Shown one piece after another: positions 7,236 to 17,761 of a stretch of DNA of 64,000 nt; within the stretch, counting starts at the first letter, position 1; the number at the start of each line of letters is the position of its first letter. The notes under the pieces are model-generated. The model saw only the letters and a list, made by a program, of their open reading frames with translations, was not told the origin of the DNA and made no database searches. The DNA is from Clostridiales bacterium (GTDB taxonomy: Bacteria > Bacillota > Clostridia > Lachnospirales > Lachnospiraceae). A program made the position numbers and the translations under genes. The stretch is from NCBI GenBank assembly GCA_018376135.1, contig JAHABX010000006.1, positions 62,001 to 126,000 on the forward strand, given 5' to 3'.

Positions 7236-8009
7236 ATGATTTTATATTTTTCAGGAACAGGTAACAGTGAGTATGCTGCAAAACGAATAGGAAAAGAAAT
7301 AAGTGATGAAGCTATAAATCTTTTTGGTAAAATCAGAAACAAGGACAAGTCTGGACTGAAGTCTGAACGGGCATGGATCATCGTTGTACCCACTTATGCC
7401 TGGAGAATACCGCGTATGGTACAAAAGTGGATAGAGGAAACAGATTTTTCAGGGAATAGAGATATCTATTTTGTTATGACTTGTGGGGAAAGCATTGGAA
7501 ATGCGGGAAAATATCTTGAAAAGCTGTGTGTCGAAAAGAATATGAATTATTATGGATGTGCAGAAATTGTGATGCCGGAAAATTATATCGCACTGTTTTC
7601 TACTCCAACAGAGGAGGAAGCGAGGAAGATTATTGAACAGGCAGAAATCGTTATAGACAGAACGGCAGACTATATCAAAAAGGGAGTCAGATTGCCGCAG
7701 ACGGAGATTGGTTTTGGGGATAAACTGAAAAGTGGAATTGTAAATAATCTGTTTTATCCGTTATTTGTTCATGCAAAGAAGTTTTATGTTACAGAAGACT
7801 GTGTTTCCTGTGGGAAATGTTCCAGTGTATGCCCTCTGAATAATATTCATATGAATGATGGAAAACCAGTATGGGGAAAAGAATGTACACACTGTATGGC
7901 ATGTATTTGCCGCTGCCCGAAGGAAGCAATTGAATATGGAAAGCATAGTCAGGGATTACCCCGATACACATGCAATATTGACCGGACTGCTGCAAAAGCG
8001 GCTAGATAA
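7236..8009 (+). CDS. EFR1-type flavodoxin/ferredoxin fusion protein
   Basis: The 257-residue product joins a flavodoxin-like domain to a two-cluster ferredoxin domain. The N-terminus MILYFSGTGNSEYAAKRI is the FMN phosphate-binding loop. The C-terminal part has CVSCGKCSSVCP (Cys-x2-Cys-x2-Cys-x3-Cys-Pro) and CTHCMACICRCP, enough to bind two [4Fe-4S] clusters. It is a cytosolic electron-transfer protein; partners are unknown. Such EFR1 proteins are widespread in anaerobic Firmicutes. Start ATG 7236 follows AAGGAG. It sits at the right edge of the AT-rich segment but is intact. Confidence 0.85.
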   Translation: MILYFSGTGNSEYAAKRIGKEISDEAINLFGKIRNKDKSGLKSERAWIIVVPTYAWRIPRMVQKWIEETDFSGNRDIYFVMTCGESIGNAGKYLEKLCVEKNMNYYGCAEIVMPENYIALFSTPTEEEARKIIEQAEIVIDRTADYIKKGVRLPQTEIGFGDKLKSGIVNNLFYPLFVHAKKFYVTEDCVSCGKCSSVCPLNNIHMNDGKPVWGKECTHCMACICRCPKEAIEYGKHSQGLPRYTCNIDRTAAKAAR

Positions 8010-8078
8010 TATGCCGAAGCAGCAGCTTCATTTTATTCATTAAAAAGAGCAACAGAATAAGCAGGAACCGTTTTCTGT

Positions 8079-8108
8079 TTGTCTTTATCCCTGTATCTGA
8101 TATATAAT
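8079..8108 (+). promoter_or_regulatory. Probable promoter of the debranching-enzyme gene
   Basis: TTGTCT at 8079-8084 and TATAAT at 8103-8108 are separated by 18 nt. The leader is short, ending at the AAAGGAGG site before TTG 8151. Confidence 0.5.
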
Positions 8109-8150
8109 GAACAAAGAAGAGAATCTGCATCTGCACAAAGGAGGAAGAAT

Positions 8151-10277
8151 TTGAAGCTGTATAGTGGAGAATATACGATGGATCATCTGCTGTCGGTAAA
8201 GCCAATGGGAGAGATCGCAGGATATCCGGTGAGACCGGGAATGTTTGATGTGAATGGCGCGATGTCGCTGCCAATAGGAGTGAGTTTTACAGTTCATACA
8301 CATGAAGGGACTTCCTGTGAACTGCTTCTGTTCAGAAAGGATGCGGAGGAGCCTTTTGCAGTTCTGCCGTTTCCGGAGGAGTATAAGATCGGGGATGTCT
8401 ATTCTATGATCGTCTTTGGACTGGAGATAGAGGAGTTTGAATATGCTTACCGGATCGATGGACCGTACAGACCGGAGGAGGGGCTGTTATTCGACCGGAA
8501 GAAGGTGCTTCTGGATCCGTATGCCAGAACGGTTGCAGGACAGCGTATGTGGGGGCAGAAGAAGATGGGAAGCTACCGTGCCCGGGTGGTAAAGGATCTG
8601 TTTGACTGGGGAAGCATGCCTCAGTCCACCAGGGAGATGAGTGATCTTGTAATCTATGAGCTGCATGTGCGGGGCTTTACCCGGCATGAATCATCCGGAG
8701 TGGAGCATAGGGGAACTTTTGCCGGGCTGAAGGAAAAGATCCCTTATCTGAAGGAGCTGGGGATCAATGCGGTAGAGCTGATGCCCATTTTTGAATTTGA
8801 CGAAGAGATCAATGCCAGAGAAGTAAACGGAGAGAAGCTTCTGGAGTATTGGGGCTACAATACGGTGGGTTTTTTTGCGCCCAACTCCAGCTACATATCC
8901 AGACCGGAATATCATGAGGAAGGAACAGAGTTAAAGGAGATGATTAAGGCGCTCCATGACAACGGGATCGAGGTTATACTGGATGTGGTCTTTAATCATA
9001 CGGCAGAGGGAAACGAGAAGGGTCCCATGTTCTGTTTTAAGGGCTTCGATAATAAAGTATATTATATGCTGACGCCGGAGGGGGACTATTATAATTTCAG
9101 CGGCTGCGGCAATACACTGAACTGTAATCATCCGATTGTCCAGCAGATGATTCTGGAATGTCTGCGTTACTGGACGGTGAAATACCGGATCGATGGATTC
9201 CGGTTTGATCTTGCCAGCATTCTCGGACGGAATGAGGACGGTTCTCCCATGAACAATCCGCCGCTTTTAAAAAGCCTTGCCTATGATCCGGTTCTGAGCA
9301 ATGTCAAGCTCATTGCGGAGGCATGGGATGCGGGAGGTATGTATCAGGTGGGAAGCTTTCCTGCCAGTGGCCGATGGGCTGAGTGGAACGGAAGATACCG
9401 GGATACGCTGCGGGCATATTTGAAGGGAGAAAACTGGAACGCATGGAGTGCGGCATGGAGCATTGCCGGCTCGGGGGATCTGTACGGGGGCGGCTCATCT
9501 GATTATCAGGGGGGCTATGCCGGATATAATTCCTGCGTGAATTTCCTGACCTGTCACGATGGCTTCACTCTGTATGACCTGTATGCTTATAATGAGAAGC
9601 ATAATGAGAGAAACGGCTGGAATAACACAGATGGCAGCAACGATAACCGGAGCTGGAACTGTGGAGAAGAGGGCGAGACGTGGAATCCGGAGGTTCTGAA
9701 GCTGCGTTACCGGATGATCCGCAATGCCTGTGCCGTATTGATGTGCAGCCGGGGGACGCCTATGTTTCTGGCAGGAGACGAATTCGGCAATACACAGTAT
9801 GGAAATAATAACAGCTATTGTCAGGACAATGAGATATCCTGGCTGGACTGGAATCTTCTGGAGAAAAACCGGGAGCTGTTTGAGTTCTTTAAGTTTATGA
9901 TCCGATACCGGCATGAGCATCGGGTCATCCGCAAGAAGCTGCCGGATGCAGTATGTGGTATGGAAGCGCTGCATGCACATGATCTGTGCGCGGAGAAGAT
10001 GACGCTGCCGGAGGATACCAGAACATTTTCGATCAGCTTTGCCGGATATGACAGGGAGAAAGGCAAGGATGATCTGGTGTACGTGTCGGTAAATACTTAC
10101 TGGGAGGATGTGACGATCACTCTGCCGAATCTGAAAGGCATCGGGCACTGGTATCTGAGTGTGAATACCTATGGGGACGGAGCCGGAAGATATTTTTATC
10201 CGGAGGGACAGGAGACCCGTATTGATGGGTCATTTATCATGCGTCCCAGATCGGTGGCTGTATTTACCGGGCGATGA
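8151..10277 (+). CDS. glgX: Glycogen debranching enzyme / isoamylase-type GH13
   Basis: The product (708 residues from TTG 8151) hydrolyses alpha-1,6 branch points of glycogen or limit dextrin in the cytosol. An N-terminal CBM48-like domain (about residues 15-120) precedes the GH13 barrel. Conserved GH13 regions are visible: DVVFNHT (I), GFRFDLASILG with the nucleophile Asp (II), LIAEAWDAGG with the acid/base Glu (III) and LTCHDGFTLYD (IV). NEKHNERNGWNNTDGSNDN is typical of GlgX/TreX enzymes. A strong ribosome site AAAGGAGG (8137-8144) is 6 nt from TTG 8151; ATG 8178 is the alternative start, and the ATG-less extension to 8079 is unlikely. No other glycogen gene is adjacent. Confidence 0.88.
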   Translation: MKLYSGEYTMDHLLSVKPMGEIAGYPVRPGMFDVNGAMSLPIGVSFTVHTHEGTSCELLLFRKDAEEPFAVLPFPEEYKIGDVYSMIVFGLEIEEFEYAYRIDGPYRPEEGLLFDRKKVLLDPYARTVAGQRMWGQKKMGSYRARVVKDLFDWGSMPQSTREMSDLVIYELHVRGFTRHESSGVEHRGTFAGLKEKIPYLKELGINAVELMPIFEFDEEINAREVNGEKLLEYWGYNTVGFFAPNSSYISRPEYHEEGTELKEMIKALHDNGIEVILDVVFNHTAEGNEKGPMFCFKGFDNKVYYMLTPEGDYYNFSGCGNTLNCNHPIVQQMILECLRYWTVKYRIDGFRFDLASILGRNEDGSPMNNPPLLKSLAYDPVLSNVKLIAEAWDAGGMYQVGSFPASGRWAEWNGRYRDTLRAYLKGENWNAWSAAWSIAGSGDLYGGGSSDYQGGYAGYNSCVNFLTCHDGFTLYDLYAYNEKHNERNGWNNTDGSNDNRSWNCGEEGETWNPEVLKLRYRMIRNACAVLMCSRGTPMFLAGDEFGNTQYGNNNSYCQDNEISWLDWNLLEKNRELFEFFKFMIRYRHEHRVIRKKLPDAVCGMEALHAHDLCAEKMTLPEDTRTFSISFAGYDREKGKDDLVYVSVNTYWEDVTITLPNLKGIGHWYLSVNTYGDGAGRYFYPEGQETRIDGSFIMRPRSVAVFTGR

Positions 10278-10308
10278 ACATAAAAATGAAGTGATAAGGA
10301 GAGAATAT

Positions 10309-11064
10309 ATGCAGTTAGTTGCTTTAACGGCGCTTGGAATCGGAGGGGCGACAGTGGCGGGAGCGCTTCTGGGCTTTCTGTTCCCGGGGGTTTCCCATAA
10401 GGCAAGTGATGCGATTATGAGCTTTGCAGCAGGCGTTATGCTGGCAGCTGCAGTCATCGGGCTGATTCTGCCGGCAATTGAGCTGGACGGAGCAGGAGGG
10501 GTCTGGACTGTGGGAGCAGGGATTTTCTTCGGTGCCGTATTCCTGAATCTGATGGATAAGCTGACGCCGCACCTGCACCATATATCCGGGCTGGATGAGG
10601 AGAAGCATCAGAATGGCAATATTAATAAGGTCCTGTTGTTCGTGCTGGCGATCGCCATACACAATCTGCCTGAAGGGCTGGCAGCAGGAGTTTCCTTTGG
10701 AGGCGGAAGTCTGGATAATGCATTGAGCGTGGCAGCAGGGATCGCTCTTCAGAATATTCCGGAAGGAATGATCATCATTTCCCCCATGCTTCTGGCGGGA
10801 ATGAGCCGGAGACGTACCTTTGCAGTGGCTGCATCCACCGGGCTGGTGGAGGTGCTGGGGACATTTGTGGGTTTTGCGGCGACCAGCGTATCGGCGGTGA
10901 TCCTTCCGTTTTCTCTCAGCTTTGCAGGAGGAACCATGCTCTATGTAGTGGGGGATGAGATCATTCCGGAGACGCACAGCCATGGCTATGAACGTCTTGC
11001 AACCTATTCGATGCTGGCAGGATTTGTGCTGATGCTGGTGATGGATGCTGTTATTTCAGCGTGA
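10309..11064 (+). CDS. ZIP family divalent metal transporter
   Basis: The 251-residue membrane protein has eight predicted helices. Helices 4 and 5 carry the metal-binding motifs HNLPEGLAAG and LQNIPEG that define ZIP importers, here of the ZupT-like/GufA type. A cytosolic loop contains a His cluster (PHLHHISGLDEEKHQ). It would move zinc, iron or manganese into the cytosol. ATG 10309 follows AAGGAGAG, 31 nt after the debranching gene, so the two are probably cotranscribed, although no functional link is evident. Confidence 0.88.
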   Translation: MQLVALTALGIGGATVAGALLGFLFPGVSHKASDAIMSFAAGVMLAAAVIGLILPAIELDGAGGVWTVGAGIFFGAVFLNLMDKLTPHLHHISGLDEEKHQNGNINKVLLFVLAIAIHNLPEGLAAGVSFGGGSLDNALSVAAGIALQNIPEGMIIISPMLLAGMSRRRTFAVAASTGLVEVLGTFVGFAATSVSAVILPFSLSFAGGTMLYVVGDEIIPETHSHGYERLATYSMLAGFVLMLVMDAVISA

Positions 11065-11112
11065 ATGAAATTAAACATATGGATGAAAAGTATGCAAGTA
11101 AAATTTCTTCAC

Positions 11113-11182
11113 ACGAAAAATATTTTAATATAAGGATATTCGACGAAAAAATATTGCATATCGGGGAAAATCGTAATAGAAT
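11113..11182 (+). promoter_or_regulatory. gdhA promoter with direct repeats
   Basis: TTGCAT at 11154-11159, 17 nt, TAGAAT at 11177-11182. Two copies of ACGAAAAA(A)TATT, at 11113-11124 and 11143-11155, begin 30 bp apart, and the second touches the -35 element. They may bind a nitrogen regulator; which one is unknown. Confidence 0.5.
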
Positions 11183-11208
11183 ATTTGCGTTGGAAATGAA
11201 AAATATAA

Positions 11209-12561
<1,353 letters not shown>

Positions 12562-12581
12562 GTTGAAATTACAGTATAAAT

Positions 12582-12631
12582 AAAGATCCCGCAGGATCGC
12601 CCTTTTCAGGGCTTCTCTGCGGGATCTTTTA
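12582..12631. terminator. Bidirectional terminator between gdhA and glnN
   Basis: AAAGATCCCGCAG (12582-12594) pairs perfectly with CTGCGGGATCTTT (12617-12629). T-runs lie on both sides, so the hairpin can stop transcription from either gene. Confidence 0.85.
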
Positions 12632-12649
12632 TATACTAAGGATATAGGC

Positions 12650-14761
12650 TTACACCTCAAATATCAGATCGCCATAGGATGGCATAGGCCATACTTCCTT
12701 ATCAACGAGCATCTCCAGCTTATCAACCGGACGGCGGAGAGCTTCCATGGCAGGCTGCACAAAGTCGTGATAGTAGCGGGCTCTGGCGGCATTGTCCGCG
12801 ATCGTGACCGCTTCTTCGGAGACTTCCCGCAGGATCTTGACTGCGCCGTTTGCCTCATTCAGAAGAAGGCTGATATCCTTTAACAGATCCGTCTGTACCG
12901 GGGAAGGTACGCCGATGGCGTTCATGGACTGGATGATGCCGGACAGGGTTCCGGTGTATCCAATAACTGCCGGGATGATCTGCTTGACTGCCATGTCGAT
13001 CATGGTCAGCGCCTCGATGTTGAGCGCCTTATTATAGGTCTCGTACTGGATCTCTGCACGGGACCGAAGTTCGGCTTCATTAAAGACTCCAAAGCGTTCA
13101 AACATCTGAACTGCCTTGTCCGTCACCAGAGCAGGGATCGCATCCACCATGGACCGCAGATTCGGGAGTCCTCTCCGCGCGGCTTCCTCTACCCATTCCT
13201 CGGAATAACCGTTTCCGCCGAAAATGATCTTGCGGTGCTCGGCAATATATTCAATCGTCAGGTCGTGGAGCGCTGTGTCGAAATCCTCCGCTTTTTCCAG
13301 AATATCGCAGGCATCTGCAAATGCTTCCGCGACGATGGTATTGATCACGATGGTGGAAGGCGCGATGGAATCCCGGGAGCCGACCATACGGAATTCAAAC
13401 TTGTTGTTGGTAAATGCAAAGGGTGAGGTACGGTTGCGGTCCGTTACGTCCTTGGTGAAATCAGGAAGGGTCCGCACACCGGTATGCAGTTTGCCGCCCT
13501 TTAAGCTGTGGGTGGCACTTCCGGTGCTGATAAGCTGATCCAGAAGGTCATCAAGCTGTGCGCCCAGGAATACGGAGATAATGGCAGGCGGAGCCTCGTG
13601 CGCACCGAGACGGTGGTCATTGCCCACGTTTGCCGCGGATTCCCGAAGCAGATCTGCATGTGTATCCACTGCCTTCAGAATGCAGGCAAGAACCAGCAGG
13701 AACTGTCTGTTCTCATGAGGACGTTTGCCCGGATCCAGAAGGTTGATGCCGTCATCCGTGGAGAGAGACCAGTTGTTGTGCTTGCCGGATCCGTTCACAC
13801 CGGCAAAGGGCTTCTCATGCAGCAGGCATACAAGCCCCTGCTGAGCGGCAACCCGCTTCAGCGTCTGCATCATGATCTGGTTATGGTCAGCGGCCAGGTT
13901 TGCTTCCGCGTAGATGGGAGCCAGCTCGTGCTGTGCCGGAGCCGCTTCGTTGTGCTGGGTCTTGGCAGGTACGCCCATCTTCCAGAGCTCTTCATTGACC
14001 TGACGCATGTATCCGGCAACCCGTTGGCGGATGGTTCCAAAATAGTGGTCGTCCATCTCCTGCCCTTTGGGAGGCATGGCTCCGAACAGAGTACGTCCGG
14101 TGTAGATCAGATCCTTCCTCTGCAGATATTTTTCACGGTCGATCAGGAAATACTCCTGCTCTGCACCGATGGAAGGAATGATCTTCTGAGAGGTCGTATT
14201 GCCGAAGAGACGGAGCAGGCGCAGCGCCTGGGTCTGTACCGCTTCCATGGAGCGCAGAAGAGGGGTCTTCTGATCCAGTGCTTCTCCGGTGAAGGAGCAG
14301 AATGCGGTTGGAATGCACAGGATGGGTCCTGCGGCGTCCTCGCGGATGAAAGCAGGGGAGGTACAGTCCCAGGTGGTATAGCCTCTTGCTTCAAAGGTGG
14401 CACGCAGACCGCCGGAGGGGAAGGAGGATGCATCCGACTCGCCCTTGATCAGATCCTTGCCGGAGAACTCCTCCAGGACCGAACCGTCATCCCGTACCGG
14501 AGTGATGAAGGAGTCGTGCTTTTCCGCAGTGACACCGGTCAGTGGCTGGAACCAGTGGGTATAATGGGTAGCCCCCTTTTCAATCGCCCATTTCCGGATC
14601 GCCGATGCGACGATGTCTGCAATGGCAGGATCCAGCTCCTTTCTTCCCTGTATGGTCTTCCGAAGCTCATAGTAGATGCTTTTGGGAAGGTACTGCCTCA
14701 TGGCTTTATCATTAAATACGTTTGTTCCAAAGATATCCATGATCGAATAATTGTTTTCCAT
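12650..14761 (-). CDS. glnN: Type III glutamine synthetase
   Basis: This makes glutamine from glutamate, ammonia and ATP. At 703 residues it is the long GSIII form, not the ~450-residue GSI. Visible blocks include [19 protein letters not shown] near the N-terminus, [11 protein letters not shown] (metal-binding Glu), [34 protein letters not shown] and [20 protein letters not shown]. The best start is ATG at 14761 with AGAAAGGAT upstream; the further in-frame ATG at 14836 adds an unlikely N-terminus. It converges on gdhA. GSIII is common in Bacteroides, cyanobacteria and Clostridia. Confidence 0.95.
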   Translation of the reverse strand: MENNYSIMDIFGTNVFNDKAMRQYLPKSIYYELRKTIQGRKELDPAIADIVASAIRKWAIEKGATHYTHWFQPLTGVTAEKHDSFITPVRDDGSVLEEFSGKDLIKGESDASSFPSGGLRATFEARGYTTWDCTSPAFIREDAAGPILCIPTAFCSFTGEALDQKTPLLRSMEAVQTQALRLLRLFGNTTSQKIIPSIGAEQEYFLIDREKYLQRKDLIYTGRTLFGAMPPKGQEMDDHYFGTIRQRVAGYMRQVNEELWKMGVPAKTQHNEAAPAQHELAPIYAEANLAADHNQIMMQTLKRVAAQQGLVCLLHEKPFAGVNGSGKHNNWSLSTDDGINLLDPGKRPHENRQFLLVLACILKAVDTHADLLRESAANVGNDHRLGAHEAPPAIISVFLGAQLDDLLDQLISTGSATHSLKGGKLHTGVRTLPDFTKDVTDRNRTSPFAFTNNKFEFRMVGSRDSIAPSTIVINTIVAEAFADACDILEKAEDFDTALHDLTIEYIAEHRKIIFGGNGYSEEWVEEAARRGLPNLRSMVDAIPALVTDKAVQMFERFGVFNEAELRSRAEIQYETYNKALNIEALTMIDMAVKQIIPAVIGYTGTLSGIIQSMNAIGVPSPVQTDLLKDISLLLNEANGAVKILREVSEEAVTIADNAARARYYHDFVQPAMEALRRPVDKLEMLVDKEVWPMPSYGDLIFEV

Positions 14762-14869
14762 AGATATATCCTTTCTCTGAGTGGTAAATCGCAGAATTTC
14801 CACATTAAAAATACTATATAATAATGAAAAGTACAATAGAAATTCATAAAAACCGGAAGAAACTTTACG

Positions 14870-14898
14870 TTGTATTCTGTGTTAAACTTACCTATAAT
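14870..14898 (+). promoter_or_regulatory. Promoter of hydG-hydF
   Basis: TTGTAT at 14870-14875, 17 nt, TATAAT at 14893-14898. It lies in the divergent region between glnN and hydG and starts transcription about 50 nt before hydG. Confidence 0.65.
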
Positions 14899-14953
14899 GT
14901 ATTTATGAAATGATATGGGTAAATCCTGGGAAATGGAAAGGAGAGGGTACAAT

Positions 14954-16372
14954 ATGTATAATGCAGCGTCGATGAAAGCGGAGGAGTTTATCTCGGATGA
15001 GGAGGTGCGTGCTTCCCTTGCTTATGCGGATGAGAACAAGGATAATCTGGAACTGGTGGATGCTCTGCTCGACAAGGCAGAGCTTTTAAAGGGGCTTACG
15101 CACAGGGAGGCTTCTGTACTCCTGGCATGTGAGGATCCGGAGAGGATCGAGCGGATGTACGCTCTGGCGGAGAAGATCAAAAAGCAGTTCTACGGTAATC
15201 GAATCGTTATGTTTGCCCCGCTGTACTTGTCCAATTACTGTGTGAACGGGTGTGTCTACTGTCCGTATCATGCAAAGAACAGGCATATTGCAAGGAAGAA
15301 GCTGACGCAGGAGGAGATCCGCCGGGAAGTGATCGCTCTTCAGGATATGGGGCATAAGCGTCTCGCCATTGAATCCGGAGAGGATCCTGTCAACAATCCC
15401 ATCGACTATATTCTGGAGAGCATCCGGACGATCTATTCCATTCAGCACAAAAACGGAGCGATCCGCCGTGTGAATGTGAACATTGCGGCGACCACTGTGG
15501 AGAATTACCGGAAGCTGAAGGATGCAGGGATCGGTACTTATATTCTTTTCCAGGAGACCTATCACAAGGAGAGCTATGAGAAGCTGCATCCTACGGGACC
15601 GAAGCATGATTATGCTTATCATACGGAAGCCATGGACCGTGCCATGGAAGGCGGCATTGATGATGTGGGACTGGGCGTGCTGTTCGGTCTGGAGCTGTAT
15701 CGCTATGAGTTTGCAGCGCTTCTGATGCATGCAGAGCATCTGGAAGCCGTACATGGAGTCGGTCCTCATACCATCAGTGTTCCACGTATCAAGCATGCGG
15801 ATGATATTGATCCGGAAGCATTTGACAACAGTATCAGCGATGATATTTTCGCAAAGATCTGTGCGCTGATCCGTATCTGTGTGCCGTATACAGGCATGAT
15901 CATCTCCACCAGAGAGTCTAAGGCGGTGAGAGAGAAGGTGATCCGTCTGGGAGTATCCCAGATCAGCGGAGCATCCAGAACCAGTGTGGGCGGTTATGCA
16001 GAAGAGGAACCGGAGGAGGAGTGCTCCGAGCAGTTTGATGTGAGTGATAATCGGACGCTGGATGAGGTTGTCCGCTGGCTGATGGAGATGGGATATATTC
16101 CCTCCTTCTGTACGGCATGCTACAGAGAGGGGCGTACAGGCGACCGTTTTATGAGTCTTTGCAAGAGCGGACAGATCCAGAACTGCTGTCATCCCAATGC
16201 CTTGATGACACTGAAGGAATATCTGATGGATTATGCGTCTGAGGAGACGAAGGCGATCGGTGAGAAGCTGATTCAGGCGGAGCTTCATAATATTCCAAGA
16301 GAGAAGACGAGAGAGATCTGTGCAGATCATCTGCAGAAGATCGAAGAAGGGATCCGGGATTTCCGGTTCTAG
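14954..16372 (+). CDS. hydG: [FeFe]-hydrogenase maturase HydG (radical SAM tyrosine lyase)
   Basis: HydG cleaves tyrosine with S-adenosylmethionine to give CO and cyanide ligands for the diiron site of the H-cluster. The 472-residue length equals that of known HydG. The radical SAM cluster motif is CVNGCVYC (CX3CX2C) at about residues 85-95, after YLSNY. The C-terminal region has CTACYREGRTGDRFMSLCK, the ligands of the auxiliary cluster that carries the dangling iron. Start ATG 14954 has GGAGAGGG upstream; ATG 14915 is in frame but has no good ribosome site. hydF follows 37 nt downstream. HydE and the hydrogenase itself are not in the window. Confidence 0.95.
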   Translation: MYNAASMKAEEFISDEEVRASLAYADENKDNLELVDALLDKAELLKGLTHREASVLLACEDPERIERMYALAEKIKKQFYGNRIVMFAPLYLSNYCVNGCVYCPYHAKNRHIARKKLTQEEIRREVIALQDMGHKRLAIESGEDPVNNPIDYILESIRTIYSIQHKNGAIRRVNVNIAATTVENYRKLKDAGIGTYILFQETYHKESYEKLHPTGPKHDYAYHTEAMDRAMEGGIDDVGLGVLFGLELYRYEFAALLMHAEHLEAVHGVGPHTISVPRIKHADDIDPEAFDNSISDDIFAKICALIRICVPYTGMIISTRESKAVREKVIRLGVSQISGASRTSVGGYAEEEPEEECSEQFDVSDNRTLDEVVRWLMEMGYIPSFCTACYREGRTGDRFMSLCKSGQIQNCCHPNALMTLKEYLMDYASEETKAIGEKLIQAELHNIPREKTREICADHLQKIEEGIRDFRF

Positions 16373-16409
16373 GAAAAGGGATCGGGGTGTCCGGTTCCGG
16401 GAGGTGCAT

Positions 16410-17633
16410 ATGGGAATGAATGACACGCCCCTTGCAGAGCGGGTCCATATTGGATTTTTCGGCAGGAGAAATGCGGGAAAATCAAGTGTAGTCAATGCGG
16501 TCACCGGACAGGAGCTGGCAGTTGTTTCTGATAAAAAAGGGACAACTACAGATCCGGTCTGCAAGACCATGGAGCTTCTGCCCCTTGGTCCGGTGGTGAT
16601 CATAGATACTCCGGGATATGATGACAGGGGAAGCCTGGGGGAACAGCGGGTGAGGAAGACCCGGCAGGTACTGAACAAGACGGATATTGCAGTGCTTGTT
16701 GTGGATGCTTCCGCCGGGAAGGGAACCTGTGAGGAGGAGCTTCTGCAGCTGTTTCGGGAAAAGGAGATTCCCTGTCTGACGGTTTATAACAAATCCGATC
16801 TTCTGGAGGAAATACCCGGAGCAGGTGCCGGGGAGATATATGTGAGTGCTCTGAAGGGACAAAAGATTTATGAACTGAAGGAGAAGATCGGCGGACTTGC
16901 TCCGAAGGCGGACCGCAGTGTACGGCTGGCAGCGGATCTGATCGATCCGGGAGATCTGGTGGTGCTGGTGACCCCCACGGATTCGGCGGCGCCCAAAGGG
17001 AGGCTGATCCTGCCGCAGCAGCAGACGATCCGGGATCTTATTGATGCGGATGCCGCGGTTGTGGTGGTACGGGAAAATGGATATGCACAGGCGCTGCAGA
17101 CGCTTGGAAGGAAGCCGTCCCTGGTGGTGACAGACAGTCAGGTATTCGGGCGTGTGTCCAAAGAGACGCCTGAGGAGATTCCTCTTACCTCATTTTCTAT
17201 TCTCATGGCGAGATATAAGGGGATCCTTCATATGGCAGTGACCGGTGCGGCGGCGATGGACCGGCTGCAGGACAAAGACCGGATCCTGATCGCGGAGGGC
17301 TGTACCCACCACCGGCAGTGTGAAGATATCGGGACAGTAAAGCTTCCCCGGTGGCTTCGGGAATATACAGGAAAGGAGCTGTCCTTTGCCTTCTGCTCCG
17401 GTACGGAATTTCCGGAGGATCTGTCAGCCTATAAACTGATCCTTCACTGCGGCGGCTGCATGCTGACGGAGAGGGAGGTGCGCTGGCGGATGAAATGTGC
17501 CGGTGACCAGGGCGTGCCGGTGACCAACTATGGGGTTGCGATCGCCCATATCCATGGGATATTGAAGCGGAGCATTTCCATGTTTCCGCAGCTTCTGGCA
17601 GAGTTTGATGATCGTAAAAAGGGCATAATTTAA
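16410..17633 (+). CDS. hydF: [FeFe]-hydrogenase maturation GTPase HydF
   Basis: HydF is the scaffold on which the 2Fe subcluster is finished and handed to apo-hydrogenase. The 407-residue product has an N-terminal GTPase domain: GRRNAGKSS (G1), DTPGYDD (G3) and YNKSDLL (G4). The C-terminal half holds the FeS-binding residues EGCTHHRQCED and, about 50 residues on, LHCGGCM, the family's HCxxC motif. Ribosome site GGGAGG precedes ATG 16410. It is cotranscribed with hydG. Presence of both tells that the organism makes H2 with an [FeFe] hydrogenase. Confidence 0.94.
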   Translation: MGMNDTPLAERVHIGFFGRRNAGKSSVVNAVTGQELAVVSDKKGTTTDPVCKTMELLPLGPVVIIDTPGYDDRGSLGEQRVRKTRQVLNKTDIAVLVVDASAGKGTCEEELLQLFREKEIPCLTVYNKSDLLEEIPGAGAGEIYVSALKGQKIYELKEKIGGLAPKADRSVRLAADLIDPGDLVVLVTPTDSAAPKGRLILPQQQTIRDLIDADAAVVVVRENGYAQALQTLGRKPSLVVTDSQVFGRVSKETPEEIPLTSFSILMARYKGILHMAVTGAAAMDRLQDKDRILIAEGCTHHRQCEDIGTVKLPRWLREYTGKELSFAFCSGTEFPEDLSAYKLILHCGGCMLTEREVRWRMKCAGDQGVPVTNYGVAIAHIHGILKRSISMFPQLLAEFDDRKKGII

Positions 17634-17667
17634 AGTGTTTTACGAGGGATTGATTATTTACTCTGTA

Positions 17668-17696
17668 TTGCATCCCATTCTATATTGTGCTAAAAT
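17668..17696 (+). promoter_or_regulatory. Promoter of the sodium symporter gene
   Basis: TTGCAT at 17668-17673, 17 nt, TAAAAT at 17691-17696, about 60 nt before the start codon. It gives the symporter its own transcription start separate from hydGF. Confidence 0.55.
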
Positions 17697-17761
17697 GCAG
17701 GAATAGTGCAAAATAAGCAGCATTTTTGCAGAACAAAGTAGAATGAGAGGGAGAATAAAGT

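Noticed and set aside
13508..14821. 437-codon open frame antisense to the glutamine synthetase gene
   Set aside because: It mirrors glnN codon structure, has no ribosome site and its translation resembles no protein; glnN motifs on the other strand are clear.
14762..14953. Search for a T-box or glutamine riboswitch between glnN and hydG
   Set aside because: No T-box or glutamine-aptamer signature was seen; only a promoter for hydG.
15086..16678. 530-codon antisense frame across hydG and hydF
   Set aside because: Crosses two real genes and a gap, with no start signal.
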